Translations under genes and position numbers: made by a program | Source of the DNA: an uncultured Ruminococcus sp. | Lineage (GTDB): Bacteria > Bacillota > Clostridia > Oscillospirales > Acutalibacteraceae | Length of the DNA: 46,564 bases | Assembly (NCBI GenBank): GCA_902761345.1 | Contig: CACWKD010000024.1 | Coordinates: 1-46,564 of the forward strand | Direction: 5' to 3' | The notes under the pieces: model-generated | The model's database searches: none | What the model saw: the letters and a program-made list of their open reading frames with translations, nothing else | Told to the model about the DNA's origin: nothing | Shown here: in pieces, positions 8,056 through 15,220 of the stretch | Position numbering within the stretch: the stretch's first letter is position 1 | Layout of the letters: every line of letters begins with the position of its first letter

Positions 8056-8781
8056 ATGTTGTTCGATGTTTTTGAGTATTCAAACAAGGGCGGACGCAGC
8101 TACAATGAGGATTCTATGGGCTGCAGCTTTGGAGATGACAGCGGAATATTTGTTGTAGCGGACGGATTGGGCGGACATTCTTTAGGAGAATTGGCGTCTG
8201 AAACTGCCGTTGAGGTATTGACGTCAGATGACTGGTTAGATGTTGCGGAAGATGTGTCCGAGTTGCTTACGGATAAGATCCATGATGCGAACAATGCAAT
8301 ATTGGCACTTCAAAAAGAACAAAATGCAGTGATGAAAACCACGGTAGCTGTTGCCGCAGTATATGGAGAAAATGCCGTATGGGCAAATGTGGGAGATTCG
8401 AGGGTGTATTTTATACACGATAACAAGATACACTCTTGTACAGAAGACCATTCGGTTGCATACAAGAAGTATAAAGCCGGCGAGATCACTCGTGAACAGC
8501 TTGCAACAGATGAAGATCAGTCACAGCTTTTAAGAGCGCTCGGAAGTGTAGACCGCAGTGAGCCGACATTATATCAGGCAGATGTTTTGTTAAAGCCGGG
8601 CGACGCATTTTTTCTCTGTTCGGACGGTGCGTGGGAATTTCTGTTAGATGAGGAGATAGTGATCGATTTTCTCAAAGCAGAGAACGCCAAGCAATGGGCT
8701 GAATTACTTATGGTACGAATGATGGAACGCGTTAACGGCGGAAACGATAATTTGACATTGATGACGGTTATATTAGGATAA
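8056..8781 (+). CDS. PP2C-family Ser/Thr protein phosphatase (second copy)
   Basis: A 241-aa phosphatase of the Stp/PrpC type. Motifs are GRSYNEDS (13-20), VADGLGGH, WANVGDSRVY, LCSDGAWEF and GGNDNLTLM, covering the acidic metal ligands of the family. It is closer to the classical Stp phosphatases paired with PrkC than the first PP2C in this operon. There is no gap to the preceding protease-FHA gene (TAAATG), so translation is probably coupled. A hairpin just downstream ends the operon. Confidence 0.92.
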   Translation: MLFDVFEYSNKGGRSYNEDSMGCSFGDDSGIFVVADGLGGHSLGELASETAVEVLTSDDWLDVAEDVSELLTDKIHDANNAILALQKEQNAVMKTTVAVAAVYGENAVWANVGDSRVYFIHDNKIHSCTEDHSVAYKKYKAGEITREQLATDEDQSQLLRALGSVDRSEPTLYQADVLLKPGDAFFLCSDGAWEFLLDEEIVIDFLKAENAKQWAELLMVRMMERVNGGNDNLTLMTVILG

Positions 8782-8788
8782 ACAGATA

Positions 8789-8816
8789 AAGCCACGGGTA
8801 ACAAGATCCGTGGCTT
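8789..8816. terminator. bidirectional terminator between convergent operons
   Basis: A 9-bp stem, AAGCCACGG (8789-8797) with its complement at 8808-8816, lies between the end of the second PP2C and the end of the leftward ABC operon. T-runs are short on both sides. Confidence 0.65.
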
Positions 8817-8820
8817 ATTG

Positions 8821-9498
8821 TTATGATTTACTTTTTATAATTCCGTTATCCATTCTATATACCCGATCGGCATATTTTATGGTATCGCTTTCATGTGTGA
8901 CAATAAAAACTGCTGTTCCGCTTTCTGAAATGTTTTTAAATAGCTTTAGAATATTAACTGTATTTTCGTCATCAAGGTCTGCTGTTGGTTCATCTGCAAA
9001 GATTACATCGGGCTTTTGTATCAATGCTCTTGCGATCGCTGTTCTTCTCATTTCACCGCCCGATAGATCAGACGCATATACATCTTTGAGGTGAGTAATA
9101 TCCATAAGCTTTAAAAGCTCTTCTGCGTAATTATAGCAATCCGCTTTGTTATTGTCTATAAAGCAGGGGAGGGTTATGTTTTCATACACTGTAAGGTTAG
9201 GCAGAACAGATTGTACTTGAGGGATAACTCCGATGTGCTTGTTTCTGAATAAAGATAATTCGGCATCGTTCATTTTGTACAGATCTGTGTCATCATATAA
9301 AATCTGTCCCTCTGTCGGAGAAAGCAAACCGCACAGCATATTGAGAAGTGTTGATTTTCCGCTTCCCGAACGACCCAAAATCGCTGTAAATTCTCCTTTC
9401 TCAATGGTTAAAGATGTTTTTTGAACAGCATAAAAGAAGTTCGCTTCACCGTTTTTTCTCGGGTATGTTTTTACAGCGTCAACGGCTTTAATTATCAT
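8821..9498 (-). CDS. ABC transporter ATP-binding protein, LolD/MacB type
   Basis: A 225-aa ATPase with Walker A GRSGSGKS, signature LSGGE, Walker B VIFADEP and the switch-region VTHES. The LolD/MacB class works with FtsX-fold permeases rather than classical importers. It lies directly after the permease stop (no gap, AAGGAG site) and is the last gene of the leftward operon. The paralogous ATPase at 17705 belongs to the P19 operon, so this looks like a second, related transporter for the same metal system. Confidence 0.88.
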   Translation of the reverse strand: MIIKAVDAVKTYPRKNGEANFFYAVQKTSLTIEKGEFTAILGRSGSGKSTLLNMLCGLLSPTEGQILYDDTDLYKMNDAELSLFRNKHIGVIPQVQSVLPNLTVYENITLPCFIDNNKADCYNYAEELLKLMDITHLKDVYASDLSGGEMRRTAIARALIQKPDVIFADEPTADLDDENTVNILKLFKNISESGTAVFIVTHESDTIKYADRVYRMDNGIIKSKS

Positions 9499-10701
9499 TT
9501 AAACATCACTCCTTAGTATAGCTGCGGTGTCAACTCTGCTGAGTTTACTGGCAGAATATGCAGATGTTAGCGAGCCAATAAGAACAGCGATCAATATGCT
9601 GAGAAATCCTGCAATAATTATGCCTGAAATGTTCGGCAGGAGATAGGGCAGTCCTAAACTTTCTTCGATCAGTGAGCTGAACGGAAAAACAATTGCAGAT
9701 GTCAACAGTATTCCTATAATACTTCCTGCAAAACTTATCAGGGCTGCTTCATACAGAACAAGCAGTGCGAGCTTTTTCCGTGATGTTCCTATGATCCTGA
9801 GTATGGCAAATTCTTTTTTTCGCTCTCCTATGAGCATAGAATATGTTATTGTAAGAAGTACAACAGAGAGTACCCATATAACTACGATAAGAACAGTAAC
9901 AGCAGATGATACGGCGGATAAACTATCCGAAATGCCTGTAAGCATATTTTTTGTGCGAACAGCCTGAACACGCCTTACATGAATGTTAATGTCATCGGTA
10001 ACAGCCTGTGGATCGTAGCCGTCCATAACTTTTATATATACAGATGATATAACATTATCGGGACTGTTGTCTGATAAAACATTAATGCCCTGATCGTTTG
10101 CGGATACTATCAGTTTTTTAACTGTGTCTGCATTTGTGTATATTGCAGTATCAAGTGCCGTACCCGTAGCGTCAAGCTTAGCAACAACTTTGCAGTTAGT
10201 GTTGTAAAGCAGAATTTCACTTCCAACATATGAGTTTATGTCTGCACCGATCACAACATCGTAGAGTTCAAGGTTATCCTTGTATTTACTCTGTATCCAA
10301 GGCTTAATAGTAAAGTCTGTATCAGGGTCAAATCCTATTATCTGTACGGCAACAGAACAACAGCCTGCTTTTGCCGAAGCAAGAAAATACTGTGGAGAAA
10401 CAAGCTCCACTCCCTCTGTCTGAGCGATTTTGTCGAGTACAGATTTATTCATATAGAAGTATCCGGGAGTTCCTTGAAGCAGCATAGCCTCGAGGTCGGT
10501 TTTTGATTTGGCGCTATCGGGAACTACAATAACATCAGCTCCAAGTCGTGCTTCAAGACTTTCCATACCGTTTTTAAGACTGTTTATCACTGCCCAACCG
10601 CCAAACATCGAGAATACCAGAAAAGCAGTTATCAGAATTAGAGAAATACTTCTTCCTTTGTTTTTCAAGATATTTCGCAGTGGTATTTTACTGTACTGCA
10701 T
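9499..10701 (-). CDS. ABC transporter permease, FtsX/MacB fold
   Basis: A 400-aa permease with the MacB/FtsX layout: one N-terminal helix (about 18-38), a long extracytoplasmic domain, then three helices in the C-terminal 140 residues. The segment after helix 1 (LGADVIVVPDS) resembles the matching segment of the P19-operon permease at 15221 (YGANITVIPKE), so the two are related. An AAAGGAG site precedes the ATG. It is co-transcribed with the DUF4418 gene and the ATPase. The substrate is not shown by sequence; the context suggests metal or redox-related transport. Confidence 0.82.
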   Translation of the reverse strand: MQYSKIPLRNILKNKGRSISLILITAFLVFSMFGGWAVINSLKNGMESLEARLGADVIVVPDSAKSKTDLEAMLLQGTPGYFYMNKSVLDKIAQTEGVELVSPQYFLASAKAGCCSVAVQIIGFDPDTDFTIKPWIQSKYKDNLELYDVVIGADINSYVGSEILLYNTNCKVVAKLDATGTALDTAIYTNADTVKKLIVSANDQGINVLSDNSPDNVISSVYIKVMDGYDPQAVTDDINIHVRRVQAVRTKNMLTGISDSLSAVSSAVTVLIVVIWVLSVVLLTITYSMLIGERKKEFAILRIIGTSRKKLALLVLYEAALISFAGSIIGILLTSAIVFPFSSLIEESLGLPYLLPNISGIIIAGFLSILIAVLIGSLTSAYSASKLSRVDTAAILRSDV

Positions 10702-10706
10702 AGCGG

Positions 10707-11117
10707 TTACTCCTTTGCGGATATTATTTCAACGGCAGTATTTGCAGCCAGTACAAGTGAAATTATTATTCCCATTACGAGTGCAAACGGTTTGAGCGCT
10801 GTGTGACAGTGCATATCAGTCATCATACATAATTTGATAATGTTGTTTGGAATTATTGCCGAAAGTACCGCAATAGGAATCATTGCAGCGCTTATTGCAG
10901 CTTTTGCAGTGTGATTATGAAACAACAGTCTTATTACCGACTGTATAAGAAGAACAACGGCACAGCTTACAACAGCTTTCCAAGCCCAGTGACAGGTCAT
11001 AAAGCTTCCGTCGTCTTTTGGCGGGCAGGAGGTAAAAATAAGCGCCGTTCCAAGAACGTAAAAAAGACTGATAGCTATTATAACGATATCAAAAATAATA
11101 CTCTTTTTCTTTTGCAT
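10707..11117 (-). CDS. DUF4418-family membrane protein
   Basis: A 136-aa protein with four predicted helices and conserved Cys/His/Met clusters: TSCPPKDDGSFMTCHW after helix 1 and CMMTDMHCHTALKPF before helix 4. This pattern is that of DUF4418, often found beside MacB-type ABC genes. The sulfur- and His-rich loops face the same side and could bind a metal ion or heme; this is inference, as the family has no assigned function that I know of. It is the first gene of the leftward operon, with promoter and GGTTAG half-site just upstream. Confidence 0.72.
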   Translation of the reverse strand: MQKKKSIIFDIVIIAISLFYVLGTALIFTSCPPKDDGSFMTCHWAWKAVVSCAVVLLIQSVIRLLFHNHTAKAAISAAMIPIAVLSAIIPNNIIKLCMMTDMHCHTALKPFALVMGIIISLVLAANTAVEIISAKE

Positions 11118-11142
11118 ATAAAATTATCCTTTCTTATTAAGA

Positions 11143-11148
11143 GGTTAG
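11143..11148. promoter_or_regulatory. GGTTAG half-site in leader of leftward operon
   Basis: GGTTAG lies about 11 bases past the predicted start point of the leftward promoter. The same hexamer recurs at the other iron-control sites in this gap and matches half of the DtxR/IdeR iron-box consensus (known). Binding here is inference. Confidence 0.35.
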
Positions 11149-11165
11149 TTTTTTATTACTGATTA

Positions 11166-11194
11166 ATGATATAATAATGGATTAAATTTGTCAA
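11166..11194 (-). promoter_or_regulatory. promoter of the leftward DUF4418/ABC operon
   Basis: On the minus strand TTGACA (11194-11189) and TATCAT (11171-11166) are 17 bases apart. Transcription would start near 11159, about 40 bases before the DUF4418 ATG. Confidence 0.6.
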
Positions 11195-11280
11195 ATGAAG
11201 ATCTTGTTAATATATTTGTCAGAATTTGTCTTAAATAGACAGAATACTAAATATTTGCAGCCTGATTTTGTTATAAATAA

Positions 11281-11305
11281 AGGTTAGTATAGCATAAACT
11301 AACCT
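11281..11305. promoter_or_regulatory. candidate iron-regulator operator, inverted repeat
   Basis: A perfect inverted repeat of AGGTTAGT (11281-11288) and ACTAACCT (11298-11305) with a 9-base centre sits in the middle of the divergent control region. The arms match the DtxR/IdeR half-site TTAGGTTAG, but the spacing is wider than the classical 19-bp box. It could serve both operons. Confidence 0.5.
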
Positions 11306-11374
11306 AAAAGTTAATGGGAACTAATAAAAAAGTTTGTTTAATCTAACGAAATTGCACGATTTTGTCGATTTATA

Positions 11375-11403
11375 TTGACGTAACTCGGTTAGTCTGATAT
11401 AAT
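11375..11403 (+). promoter_or_regulatory. promoter of the FTR1/P19 operon with embedded GGTTAG
   Basis: TTGACG (11375-11380) and TATAAT (11398-11403) are 17 bases apart. A GGTTAG hexamer (11387-11392) lies inside the spacer, where a bound repressor would block RNA polymerase. Another GGTTAG is at 11472-11477 in the leader, followed by GTTAA..TTAAC symmetry. Confidence 0.6.
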
Positions 11404-11531
11404 CAAATGTGTTGAATTTAAATTGCTTTTTATAAGTCTTCGTATAAAACGGAGATTTTTAAAATAGAATTGGTTAGTTAAGTATTAACAAACTGATTAA
11501 AATTACAAAATGTATAACAGGAGGAGGTAAA

Positions 11532-13142
11532 ATGTCTATACAAAGAAAGTGCAGTATAGGTACACGTTCTCTGTTGGGAATAATTCTGGTAACAATTCTT
11601 GCAATGATGTTTTCCTGTGTAACGGCATTCGCTGATACAGAGTATATTGCGACATGGGCAAATTATAAAGAGTCCGGGCAGCCGAGCGCTACATGGAATG
11701 ATGTCGCAAATGCTATGGACGATGTATTTGACGCCGCAGTAGAAATCTATAAAGGCGGAGATGCAGCAGGGGCACACAAAGCAGTAAATGCAGGTTATTA
11801 CGGCTACTATGAAACAACAGGCTTTGAACGTGTTGCCATGGGTTATATAGCAGGAAGCAGAAAGACAGAAGTAGAGCTTCAATTCAGTGCTTGCAAATCC
11901 GTTACAAAGAATAACGGCAGTGTAGAGGATTTTGAAACAGAGATAGATAAGCTTCGCGCTATGCTTCACGAAGATGCAAATATCCTTGACGGTGTAAGCG
12001 GAGATGAGGAAACTTCATCTGCTTCGGACAGCACAGATAACACCGGCACCGCAGAAACATCTGCAAATGCGGTTAATGTCGGAGGAGGCGGCGGAGGAAT
12101 AGGAACGTTCGTTGCTTGTTTTGGCATTATTCTCAGAGAGGGCTTGGAGGCTATTCTTGTAGTAGGCGCTATAATAGCCTATCTCGTAAAATCGGGTAAC
12201 GGAAACAAACTTAAAGTAGTATATATCGGCTGTATTCTTGCTATCGGCGCAAGCTTCCTTTGTGCGTGGCTGCTTGATCTGTTAAAGCTTGCCAACAGCG
12301 CAAATCAGGAGGTTATTGAGGGTATAACTGCTTTGATAGCTGTGCTTGTACTTTTCTATGTAAGCAACTGGATGGTTTCCAAAGCAGAATCCGAAGCGTG
12401 GACAAAATACATCGACGATCAAGTAAAGGTATCTGCTGAAACAGGCAGTATGTTTACACTTGGTTTCACCGCATTTCTTGCAGTGTTCAGAGAGGGTGCA
12501 GAGGTTATATTGTTCTACCAGCCGTTGCTTGCCGACAGGGACAACATAGGAATGGTTTGGGGCGGTTTTGGAGTTGGCTGCGTAGTTCTTGTGTTTGTAT
12601 TTATTGCAATACGTTTCTTCAGTGTAAAGCTTCCTATAAGACCGTTTTTCCTTGGAACAAGCATTTTGATGTTTGTGATGTCAATATCTTTCTTGGGTTC
12701 GGGTATTAAGGAGCTTATCGAGGGAGATGTTATCACAATGACATCGCCTGCATGGCTTTCAGCTATAATTCCTACAAATAATGTGTTTGACGTACTTGGA
12801 ATTTATCCTTGCTATCAAACACTTATACCGCAGCTGATACTTGTTCTCATTACGGTAATGATATTTGTAATGCAGAATTGGAAAACAAAAAACAGAAGAG
12901 AAGCAGGCGTGCTTGCAATAGTAATGGGCGGTCTTGGAGTACATAAGTTCTATTTAGGCAAGTATGGCCAAGGCTTGGTTTATGCGGCTCTTTGTTGGAC
13001 ATTTGTTCCTGCTGTACTCGGTGTTTTGGAGGGCATACATTACCTTACCGAAACAGACGAACAGTTTGCAGAGGAAACAGAACCTAAGGAACGAACAAAA
13101 AAGAAAGAACAGCCTGAGAAAAAATCAAAGGCAAAAGCTTAA
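11532..13142 (+). CDS. FTR1-family iron permease with C-terminal TM2 domain
   Basis: High-affinity iron permease of the FTR1/EfeU class (536 aa), close in layout to Campylobacter Cj1658. It has a signal peptide (cut after VTAFA, about residue 34) and an extracytoplasmic domain to about 195. The helical core carries both iron-binding motifs, REGLE (about 203) and REGAE (about 320). Residues about 458-505 form an extra module, GLGVHKFYLGKYGQG plus a second helix, which is a TM2 domain, followed by a Lys/Glu-rich tail. The ribosome site is AGGAGG. First gene of the P19 operon, under a promoter with GGTTAG sites. The TM2 fusion is not part of the usual family architecture. Confidence 0.88.
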   Translation: MSIQRKCSIGTRSLLGIILVTILAMMFSCVTAFADTEYIATWANYKESGQPSATWNDVANAMDDVFDAAVEIYKGGDAAGAHKAVNAGYYGYYETTGFERVAMGYIAGSRKTEVELQFSACKSVTKNNGSVEDFETEIDKLRAMLHEDANILDGVSGDEETSSASDSTDNTGTAETSANAVNVGGGGGGIGTFVACFGIILREGLEAILVVGAIIAYLVKSGNGNKLKVVYIGCILAIGASFLCAWLLDLLKLANSANQEVIEGITALIAVLVLFYVSNWMVSKAESEAWTKYIDDQVKVSAETGSMFTLGFTAFLAVFREGAEVILFYQPLLADRDNIGMVWGGFGVGCVVLVFVFIAIRFFSVKLPIRPFFLGTSILMFVMSISFLGSGIKELIEGDVITMTSPAWLSAIIPTNNVFDVLGIYPCYQTLIPQLILVLITVMIFVMQNWKTKNRREAGVLAIVMGGLGVHKFYLGKYGQGLVYAALCWTFVPAVLGVLEGIHYLTETDEQFAEETEPKERTKKKEQPEKKSKAKA

Positions 13143-13206
13143 AAAAAGTATTGTATTCCATTTATGGATATAATAAAACATAATTTTATATAGGAGGAAA
13201 AAAATT

Positions 13207-13860
13207 ATGGCAAAGAAAATTCTTGGTTTAGCTATTGTAGCTGCTATGGCAGTGGCTCTTGTTGGTTGTAATGCAGCAGAGCCGTCAAGCGCACCTGCAG
13301 AATCAGTAGTTGAAACATCATCAGCAGAGGCAGTATCTGCAGTTGTAAAGGAAGATACTGGTGCAGCAGCTCCCGGTGAGGAAGCAGGCTTCACAGAAAT
13401 TCCGATATTCGAGGACGAGGAAGCAGGTTTCCTTAATGTATCCGCTGTATACTTCCAGCCTGTTCCAATGTCGGGCGGCAACGAGAACATAGAGGATTTT
13501 GATATTCACCTCGAGGCAGATATTTCTGCACTTGAAAATAAGCTTGGCTTCGGTGTTGGCGACTGGGTTCCTTATCTTACAGTTGATTACACAGTAACTA
13601 ATTCTAAGGGCGATACAGCTGCTGAGGGTACATTTATGGAGATGAGCGCTTCTGATGGTCCTCACTACGGCGCAAACATTAAGCTTCCCGATGCTGATAC
13701 ATACAGCATTAAGTTTACAATTCACAGCCCTGAGGAGAACGGTTATCTTCTCCACGTTGACGCTGAAACAGGCCCCGGCGGTACATTTGACGAGTACTTT
13801 AAGGACGGCAATATTGAAGTTACATACGATGGTTGGGAGTACGTTCCGCAGGAGTGGTAA
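13207..13860 (+). CDS. P19/Tp34-family iron-binding lipoprotein
   Basis: A 217-aa lipoprotein (lipobox ALVGC, Cys21) with an Ala/Ser/Glu-rich linker and a Tp34/P19 domain. Metal-site residues of Campylobacter P19 are recognisable: the His and Glu of DIHLEAD, the M-x3-D-x2-H set in MSASDGPH, and a later His in KFTIHSP. It delivers iron (copper also binds the family) to the membrane machinery of the same operon. The gene follows FTR1 by 64 bases and has an AGGAGG site. A hairpin after its stop may limit read-through, giving more P19 than downstream products. Confidence 0.9.
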   Translation: MAKKILGLAIVAAMAVALVGCNAAEPSSAPAESVVETSSAEAVSAVVKEDTGAAAPGEEAGFTEIPIFEDEEAGFLNVSAVYFQPVPMSGGNENIEDFDIHLEADISALENKLGFGVGDWVPYLTVDYTVTNSKGDTAAEGTFMEMSASDGPHYGANIKLPDADTYSIKFTIHSPEENGYLLHVDAETGPGGTFDEYFKDGNIEVTYDGWEYVPQEW

Positions 13861-13884
13861 TTCTTTCTGAACATAATAATACCG

Positions 13885-13926
13885 ATGCACTGTGTAAAAA
13901 CCACAGTGCATTGTGTACGTTTTTAG
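13885..13926 (+). terminator. intra-operon hairpin / partial terminator after P19
   Basis: A perfect 10-bp stem (13885-13894 with 13902-13911), a 7-base loop, and TTTTT at 13920-13924 lie between P19 and the DUF2318 gene. Because the next five genes need this transcript, it likely acts as an attenuator. Confidence 0.6.
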
Positions 13927-13954
13927 AAACATTAATAAAAGTGATCAGGGGGCG

Positions 13955-15208
13955 ATGTTTTTGATAAAATATTTTATACAGGCAACAGAGGATATGCTTC
14001 TTGCGGGAATAATTATCGGAATGATTTTCGGATTTGCAAAGAAGTTTTTTGGAAAGCCGGGCAGGCTGATAGTTTATATTGGAACGGCGGCAGGTGTAAT
14101 TCTATCGGGAGTAATGTCTTATTTAAAAAACGCAACTAAGCTTATAGATACATCTATGTGGAATATGAGAATGTTTATTGTAGCGGTATCTATGATAGTC
14201 GTATTTGCGGTTTTTGCAATACTTAAAAAGAAACTAAGACTAATTTCCGAGATAGTAATGGCATTGTCGCTTACTGTAAATATTTGCGTATTGTTTTTAT
14301 ATACTTTGCCTGATGTTCTTGCTTATCCGTATTCGATACTGCTTGTTGAAAAAACTGTTCTCTCTACAACATTCCTGTTTAAATGTATTGGCTTGATACT
14401 TGGGTTGATACTTGTTTATCTTACCGCACTTGCAGTGGATAGCGGATCAAAGCGTCTGTCTAATAAGAATGCAATTTTAATTTTAAGCCTTGCGCTCGGT
14501 GTAAACGTTGTTCGTCAAGTGCTTAATATAATAAGAATAATGGTTACAAAACGACTTATAAAATCAAACAGTACGCTGTTTGCCATAATAAAATTTTCCT
14601 CCAATTATGATAAGCTGTTTTTGTATTTGGTAATGGTAATTGCGTTAGTTATACCTGTAATATTATTTATAAAAAGCTTTAATGTCAATGAACCTTACAG
14701 CAATAACGCACAGAGAAGAAAAATTGTATATAAATGGAGAGTAGTCCGCAGATGGGCAACTCTTGCAGTGGTTTGCCTTATACTCTCAACACTCAATCTT
14801 ACAGTATTTAAAACGCTGGCAAGTCAAGAGGTTGAGCTTTCGCCTGTCGAAGAAACAGAGTTTGACGATACAAATGTATATGTAACATTTGAGCAGGTAG
14901 AGGACGGTCATCTGCACAGATTTTCGTATATTACAGAAAATGGTACAGAGATAAGATTTATCGTTATAAAAAAGCCGAACTCCTCAGCATACGGAATAGG
15001 ACTTGACGCTTGTGATATTTGCGGAGAAACAGGTTACTATGAGAAAAACGGACAAGTAGTATGCAAGCTTTGCGATGTTGTAATGAACATAAATACTATT
15101 GGCTTTAAGGGCGGCTGTAACCCTATTGTTATACCTTACAGTATAGAGAACGGCAGAATAATTGTTCCGATAGAGGGACTTGTTGAATATGAGAAAGAAT
15201 TTAAGTAA
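13955..15208 (+). CDS. DUF2318 Cys-rich membrane protein of the P19 iron system
   Basis: About 417 aa, counterpart of Campylobacter Cj1660. Roughly seven to eight membrane helices fill residues 1-280. A soluble C-terminal domain then carries LDACDICGETGYY, CKLC and KGGCNP, the Cys signature of DUF2318 that could hold an Fe-S centre or metal. In the P19 system it is thought to take part in iron reduction or transfer across the membrane. AGGGGG at 13947-13952 is only 2 bases from this ATG and 8 from a TTG at 13961, so the true start may be 13961. The in-frame GTG at 13913 is unlikely because it sits at the foot of the preceding hairpin. Confidence 0.82.
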   Translation: MFLIKYFIQATEDMLLAGIIIGMIFGFAKKFFGKPGRLIVYIGTAAGVILSGVMSYLKNATKLIDTSMWNMRMFIVAVSMIVVFAVFAILKKKLRLISEIVMALSLTVNICVLFLYTLPDVLAYPYSILLVEKTVLSTTFLFKCIGLILGLILVYLTALAVDSGSKRLSNKNAILILSLALGVNVVRQVLNIIRIMVTKRLIKSNSTLFAIIKFSSNYDKLFLYLVMVIALVIPVILFIKSFNVNEPYSNNAQRRKIVYKWRVVRRWATLAVVCLILSTLNLTVFKTLASQEVELSPVEETEFDDTNVYVTFEQVEDGHLHRFSYITENGTEIRFIVIKKPNSSAYGIGLDACDICGETGYYEKNGQVVCKLCDVVMNINTIGFKGGCNPIVIPYSIENGRIIVPIEGLVEYEKEFK

Positions 15209-15220
15209 GGGGGTGCGGCT

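Noticed and set aside
2367..8781. Kinase/FHA/PP2C locus as part of a type VI or type VII secretion system
   Set aside because: FHA and PP2C genes occur in such loci, but no EccC, WXG100, TssB/C or related gene is in the window.
13321..13932. 203-codon open frame on the minus strand opposite P19
   Set aside because: It lies antisense to a gene with lipobox, metal ligands and a good ribosome site, starts inside the attenuator region, and its Cys-rich translation fits no family. It is a shadow of codon bias.
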